A stretch of DNA of 64,000 nt from Cycas panzhihuaensis (Eukaryota; Cycadophyta): assembly GCA_023213395.1 (NCBI GenBank), contig CM041465.1:95735741-95799740 (forward strand), in the 5' to 3' direction. Shown piece by piece: positions 58,370 through 64,000 of the stretch. The notes under the pieces are model-generated. The model was not told where the DNA came from. It saw only the letters and a program-made list of their open reading frames with translations, and searched no databases. The stretch's first letter is position 1; each line of letters starts with the position of its first letter. Made by a program: the position numbers and the translations under genes.

Positions 58370-60240
58370 ATCTCTACCTTGAAAATTATTTACTTGATAC
58401 CTTTCCTAGACTATTCATTAGCTTTTCTACAAGCCAAGAGAAGTCAAATACCATTTGAATTTCTCTAATAGTACTATTTTTGTAAACATGTTAATACAAT
58501 TCTATTTTGTATTAACCTTCTCAAGTGCCACTCCACTTTCTTCCATAACCTATCTAATAAAATGGTACTTAAGAGTAATATGCTTTATCCTACTATAATA
58601 AGCTAGATTCTTTGCTACGTAAATGGTACTTTGACTATCATAAAATACCTTTAACTTTTCCTGTTTCCTTCTAAGCTCAACCAATAGACCCTACAACTAG
58701 ATTACTTCTTTACAAGTATGCGTTACAATAATATATTCTACTTCTATAGTTAACAATATAATTGTACTCTGTAATTTTGACATCTAATTAATTGAACCAT
58801 TTGTAAGAGTACATACATAACCTGAAGTAGACCTTCTCTTATCTAAATCTCTTGTAAATTCTGAATCAACATATCAAAAACCTGATTGCTTGTACCTCCA
58901 AAGGTGATATAATAGTCACTTGTGCCCCTCAAATACCAAAGCATCCATTTCATTACTTCTCAATGTTCCTTTCCTAGATTTGCCATAAACTTACTAACTA
59001 CACTGACTCCATATGAAATATCAGGTCTTGTACATACCATTACATACATCAAACTTCCTACTGCATTGGCATAAGGTATATGAGATATATAATCCTTTTC
59101 TTTTTTATTATTAGGACTCATACTCTAAGAAAGTTTAAAATAGAAAGCCAACGTGATACTCACTAGTTTCACATTTGCTATACCAAATCTGGTTAGCACC
59201 TTCTCTACATATTTCTACTATGATAACTATAGCTTACTATTTTTCCTATCTCTATGTATCTTCATACTTAAGATTTGTTTTACAGCTCTTAGATCTTTCA
59301 TATCAAAAGTCCTAGCTAATTGAGCCTTTATCTTATTGATTTCTGCCATGCTCTTATTTGCAACCAGCATGTCATCAACATACAATACTAAGATAATAAA
59401 TAAGCCATTATCTAAAAATTTAAAATAAACATAATAATCATATTCACTTCTTTTAAATTTTTGGATCTTCATGAAGGCGTCAAACTTTCTGTACTATTAC
59501 CTAGATGATTACTTTATGTCATACAATGATTTCTTGAGTCTACAAATAAGTCTTTTCCTACCATCCTATACAAATTATTCTAGCTGATCTATATAGGTCT
59601 CCTTATCTAAATCTCTATGTAGAAAAGTTATTTTTACATCTGACTTCTCCAACTCCAAATCAAGAGAAGATACCATGCTAACATAACCTAAACTAAAACA
59701 AGTTTAACAAGTAGTGAAAAGATCTTATGAAAATCAATACTTACTTTCTGTGCAAAGTATTTAGCCACTAATCTTACCCTATATTTATCGACCTTTCTAT
59801 CAACATCTATTTTCTTCTTGAAAACCTACCTGTAACTAATAGTTTTCCTACCATATGGAAGTTCTACCAAGTCGCATGCATTATTTTTCTTAAAAGCATC
59901 TATATTTTCCTACATACCCATCTTCCACTTCTTATTATGGATATTATCTATTACTTCCTGATAGCATGTAGGTTTATCATCATTAGAAACCAAAGCAATA
60001 GAAATATAAGGGTTGTACCTATTAAGTGGATCACTAACTCGTGTAGATTATATAATAGTTGGTGGAGGTGTATCCACATACTCCTGTAAATCTACTATAG
60101 ATTCATCTTCAGAAAAGTCTTCTTACTCTTTTATTTTCAAAGATAGCTAGGTCTCAAGCTTAACGTGTTAATGTTTAGCTTTCTACTCCTATTTTACTTT
60201 AACTTCTACACTATCTAATTTTAGAAGGGGATGTTCATCA
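58370..60240 (-). pseudogene. Element H reverse transcriptase and RNase H
   Basis: On the - strand RT sequence lies at about 59100-60000. An 82-codon open stretch (59472-59227) carries KIQKFKRSEYDYYVYFKF and LVLYVDDMLVANKSM, an intact catalytic YVDD, then ARTFDMKDL. RNase H lies at about 58380-59060: a SPNNKK.. linker, the TRPDI-equivalent YAVGSLMYVMVCTRPDIS-like region near 59020-59080, and KVFCDSQSTIYVAKN-like sequence near 58600-58660. Stops and frameshifts are common. Confidence 0.82.
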
Positions 60241-61000
60241 AATATAACATCTCTGCTAATAGTAACTTTGTGGGTAGTAGGATCCCATAACCTATATCCC
60301 TTCACACCATATCTATCACCATAACCAATAAAGATATAACTCTTGGATTTCAGGTCTAACTTTGAATGCTAATTTTTATTAGTTAAGGCATAAGCATCAT
60401 AACCAAAAACTTTCAAATTTAAATAGTCACACAGATGTCCAGTCCATACCTCTTCAGGAATCTTATGGTCTATTACAAGTGATGGTGGTCTATTTACCAA
60501 ATAACAAGTTGTCTGAACAACTTCTGCCCATAAGCCCTACTCTACTCCTACATTACTTAGCATGCTTCTTTCTCTTTCTAAGAGTGTCCTATTCATGCAC
60601 TCAACTATGCCATTTTATTATAGAGTATAACAAGTGGTCTTATACCTTTTGATCCTAACTTCTCTGTAATAGTTCTCGAACACCAAGGAGTTGAAGTAAC
60701 CTCTATTATTAGTTATTAAACATTTGATTGACCTACTAGTACTGTTCTCAACCAGAGCCTTGAACTTCTTAATACATTAAAATCTTCAAATTTCTTTTTT
60801 AAAAAATAGACCTATACTTTTTTGGGGTAGTCATCTATAAATATGACAAAGTACAATGATCCTCCATAAGATATTGTAAGGGTTGGTCTCCACACATCTA
60901 AATGTACATAATCTAGAACACCTTTACTAATGTGACTCCCTACTTTAAGCTTGAGTCTTTACTACTTTCTAAAAATATAATATTTACAAAAAGTCAAATC
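60241..61000 (-). pseudogene. Element H integrase (copia)
   Basis: On the - strand the core contains GGSLYFVIFIDDYPKKV-like sequence (about 60830-60880) and NRGYFNSLVFENYYREV-like sequence (about 60660-60710). The C-terminal part reads YLNLKVFGYDAYALTNKN (about 60375-60425) and KSYIFIGYGDRYGVKGY (about 60295-60345). The order fits copia integrase. It has many stops, including one for the usual QQNG-like Gln region. Confidence 0.72.
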
Positions 61001-61560
61001 TAAAAGCTACAAGTTAGGAAGTAACTTATGATTCATTAGTACCTTAAGTCCTCTCTCACTCATGTGCCCAAGTCTCTGATGCTATAACTAAGTTGGATCT
61101 TCTATAGTCTTTGATATTGTAGTTGCATGGCTAAAATTTATACTTCCCACTAAAATATAAAGGTTTCTTTTTTTTAAGGCTTTCATAATAATCAAGGCAC
61201 CCTTTAATACCTTCAAGACTCCTTCATGACCTTTGTACTTATAACCACTAGAATCTAGTTCACCCAAGGAAATTATATTCTTTTTTAAATTAGGCACATA
61301 TCTAACTTCAGTTAATATTCTCACTATACCATCAAATATTTTAATTTTGATGCTACCAATGCCCACTATCTTATAGGAAATTTCATTTCCCATAAGCACA
61401 TCACCACCATCAAGAGGTTGGTACAATAAAAATCAAATCTTATGTGGACACACAATATGAAGTATCCAAATCTAATAACTAATCATGATGATAATAGGAA
61501 ATATTACAAGCAACCAAGACATCATCATATGTACCTTAATTTGACTTCACCTAATTAGTC
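61001..61560 (-). pseudogene. Element H protease and pre-integrase
   Basis: A 112-codon open frame (61426-61088): GDVLMGNEISYKIVGIGSIK, VRYVPNLKKNIISLGELDS, GYKYKGHEGVLKVLKGALII and LYILVGSI, the standard Tnt1-type stretch after the protease active site. The active site itself (near 61440-61490) is damaged. The pre-integrase LWH.RLGH region continues at 61020-61087 (QRLGHMSERGLKVLMNH-like). Confidence 0.8.
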
Positions 61561-62284
61561 TCCTTGGCAAGATCTTCCTTTTTCTAGAACTCTTTACTTT
61601 TATAGTAATCCTTCTTAAGGTGACCTATCTTATTGTAGTGCCAACATCTAAGCTTATTCTTCTTGCCTTTTGACTTTGACCTCAATGCATCCCTAGAGCT
61701 TTATTCTCTCTCAATCATTCTACCGCTTACTATCATAGCTTCTAGTATGGAGATTTTAAGATTAGACTTCCTCCTCACTTCTTCTGTCAGTAAAACACTC
61801 ACAATAGAATAATATTATCCCAGGATTCTGGTAATCAATATAACAAGGTAATAGCCTTGTCCTCATCCTCAATCATGACATTGATATTAGGTAACTACCA
61901 AATAAGAGTATTAAAAATATTTAAATGATTAGTAATTTTTATGCCTTCCTTCATCCATAATGAGTATAACTACCTATTTAACTAGATTTGATTTATCACT
62001 GATTTGGTCATGTACAAGCCTTCTAACCATGTTCATAATCTTGCTACTATCTTCTCCCCTATAATGTTAAATAAAATTTCATCTACCAAGTATAATTGTA
62101 TTGTGTTAAGAACCCTTTTATCTAGATCATTCCATTCATCATTATCCATCCCTATAGTTTTCTTTGATTTGCCTGCAAGAGCTCTGTACAAACCTTGTTG
62201 TACCAAAACATCATACACTTTTAACTTCTACAATTTGAAGTTGTTCTTACCATTGAATTTCTCTACATCAAACTTTGTATTCAT
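61561..62284 (-). pseudogene. Element H gag
   Basis: ATG near 62284 on the - strand: NTKFDVEKFNGKNNFKL, then VYDVLVQQGLYRALAGKSKK and DNDEWNDLDKRVLNTIQLYL, VDEILFNIIGEK (62218-62033). A zinc-knuckle region (CWHYNKIGHLKKDYYK-like) lies near 61600-61650, with one Cys changed. This is the Tnt1/Tork gag pattern. Stops occur at Trp positions. The + strand frame 62004-62315 is its mirror. Confidence 0.83.
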
Positions 62285-62367
62285 TAGTTTCACTATTTGG
62301 TGTAGAAAAAGTTGACACCAAAGCCTTATAAACTTGCTACAAAAATAAAAATGGCTTAAATGCCACT

Positions 62368-63042
62368 TGTTAAGAAAACTAGGTCCTAATAACTAGAAAC
62401 CACCACCAAGATTAAATTATTTTGCAACTAGCTATAGATATTGAAACTAAAATTTAACATGCAAGTTCTTAAACTAAAGATAATACAATAAATAAATTAG
62501 AAAACCAAATCATTATATGTACACTTGATATGATATGGTAAAACCCTAGCAGTATAATAAGGAAACATCCACACAAGAAAGGTATCGATCTTTATTATCT
62601 AAGAATGAAAAAATGTACATAATCTGTAGTAGAATTCTTACAGCAATAATAATCATCTAACTCTACTCAATACAATACATATAATATATCAAAAATCATC
62701 AACATAATAAAAAAACACCCTAAATTGAGATATATGAGAGATTTATATAAGGCATAAATTTTAACTATTAAATCTGGGGTATTTTTATTAAACGACTCCA
62801 ATTCTCTTTACAATTTAGTATGCTTTTTAGTGCTAGATTTTTGGGTCGGGAGCTATCACCCCAAAACCCCCTCTTTGGGGGGGGGGGGGGGGGGTGGGGG
62901 GGTGTTCTATGCCCCCTATAACCCCCAACCAAGGGGGGCTCTTATACCCCTTGGATACTCCCACAAAAATTTGGAGGGAAAACCGCATTGCTAACCTGTC
63001 AAAATTTTAGCCTCTAAAATATTGGTGTTATATTATCTAATA
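62368..63042 (-). repeat. Element H 5' LTR
   Basis: 675 bp; ends ..TTCTTAACA at 62368 on the - strand, followed by primer site TGGCATTTAAGCC. It contains the decayed GC-rich island with an 18-base G run (about 62877-62894). TSD ATGAT is at 63043. Confidence 0.88.
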
Positions 63043-63047
63043 ATGAT

Positions 63048-64000
63048 AACCATTTTATGGCTCCCTTACTATGGTTATTCATGGAATTACCACTAAATTA
63101 TGTTAGATTGGTTAAAAACCTTCCATTGATTATTTGGATTCATTAATTATGCATATCTTAGATGAAGATCATAGTAGTGAGATTATAAGAGTTTGAAGTA
63201 TATTTATATAAGGTTTAAAAGAAAGCTTATAAATTGTGTGATCTATAAGGGGACTAGCATTATGATTATTATAAATATCAATTTGAATAATTTAATGATG
63301 TATCATACTGAGATATCATCTAAAAATAGGTTTTATCCTTCACTCCTTCCCTTTTTGGGTTGTGGTTCAGTAGGTATAAAGGTTTGTATGCATAACATTA
63401 TATTTGAAATAGAAGCAAGACCTAGTTGGAGTATTGATGAGGAGTTATTACAAGAATAAATATGGACTATAACCTTATGTTCTATTATGGGTTAGAAGGA
63501 CCATTAAGTACTCTAATGTGATAGTTAAAGATCTAGAGAATGACTAAAGAATAAGGATTAACATGCTAGTTAAACTTATGATAGACACTAATGATTCTAG
63601 TAAAAAAACATTCATAATGAAGAGCTATAATAGAGGAGGAGGAACATGTGAGATTTGGTTGCCTTACCTTCAAAAGAAAGAACCTAGTTTATTATAAGTC
63701 AATAAGCTTATTAGATAGAATTTTATACAAAAAAATGAATCAATTTAGAGGAGATATTTGCACTAGTCTCTATATTATTTATGATCTGATTGATCATTAC
63801 TTTGGCAACTATATATAATTAGGAGTCACATCAAATAAATGAGATGTTAGCATTCCTTAATAGAGACTTGAAGAGGAGACCTACATAGCTCAAGTGGTTC
63901 AACATCTTTGTTTAGTGAAGGAAATGACTTAATACCATGGACTAAGTGTTAGTGCGAAAGAGTTGTATGGTTGCAAGGATTGTTAGAGACATTCCCAAAG
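63048..64000. other. Right flank of element H, unassigned
   Basis: AT-rich sequence continuing whatever lies left of 57860. An 88-codon + strand frame (63193-63459) includes RFYPSLLPFLGCGSVGIKVC and IEARPSWSIDEELLQE. I do not recognise it, and the stretch after it is full of stops. It may be old transposon or host sequence. Confidence 0.35.

Larger units (their letters stand above)
57865..63042 (-). mobile_element. Element H: Tnt1/Tork-like Ty1/copia retrotransposon
   Basis: LTRs 57865-58369 and 62368-63042; exact TSDs ATGAT at 57860-57864 and 63043-63047. On the - strand: 5' LTR, primer site TGGCATTTAAGCC, gag, protease, integrase, RT, RNase H, purine tract AAGGTAGAGAT and 3' LTR. The gag wording VLVQQGLYRALAGKSKK is characteristic of the Tnt1/Tork group and differs from the gag of A, B and F. 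Confidence 0.9.

Noticed and set aside
63193-63459. 88-codon + strand frame at the right end as a host gene
   Set aside because: Unrecognised and followed by dense stops; listed only as part of the unassigned flank.

Overview
This is plant nuclear DNA made almost entirely of LTR retrotransposons. The evidence is Ty1/copia gag-pol on both strands, initiator-Met-tRNA-type primer sites (TTTGGTATCAGAGC and variants), a Tat-like Ty3/gypsy element with two RNase H domains, a spliced gene with a plant mobile domain, and a fragment resembling plant NASP. No intact host gene, tRNA, rRNA or prokaryotic feature was seen. Most of the sequence is AT-rich and heavily mutated; only the Ty3/gypsy element (13536-30101) is GC-balanced and fairly fresh. 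Many old nested copies that were never removed suggest a large, slow-turnover genome such as a gymnosperm or fern, but the species cannot be named from this window.

Layout 1-39157 is a four-level nest. Element C (copia, + strand) holds gag/protease at 1-718 and the rest of pol plus its 3' LTR at 36107-39157. Element F (copia, - strand, 719-36106) sits inside C. Inside F are element J (- strand, 4737-8226, no gag-pol) and element A (copia, - strand, 9641-35554). Inside A's gag lies element G (Ty3/gypsy Tat-like, - strand, 13536-30101). Target-site duplications (TSDs) are TGATT for A (exact), GATTA for G (exact) and GAGAC/GAGAT for F. LTR divergence judged by eye falls inward: about 18% for F, 11% for A, 4% for G.

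Element G, read on the - strand, runs 5' LTR, gag, protease, RT, RNase H, integrase, then a 3.5-kb spacer, a second RNase H and the 3' LTR. The spacer carries a gene on the opposite (+) strand with a TATA box, GT-AG introns, a plant-mobile-domain-like region, an acidic/proline-glycine region and a coiled-coil-like C-terminus. This is the most interesting object in the window. Element A's long leader also carries a NASP-like host gene fragment.

Layout 39158-64000: a partial element I (- strand, 39936-40915), an unidentified AT-rich stretch, then element D (43391-54417, TSD TTATA, no gag-pol), which contains copia element B (45418-53695, + strand, same family as A). A short LTR (E), a putative LTR (K) and AT-rich DNA follow. 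Element H (Tnt1/Tork-like copia, - strand, 57865-63042, TSD ATGAT) comes next, and the window ends in unassigned AT-rich flank.

All LTR boundaries and domains were read by eye. Every coding region is a pseudogene to some degree, and most stop codons whose ancestral codon can be inferred fit C-to-T or G-to-A change.
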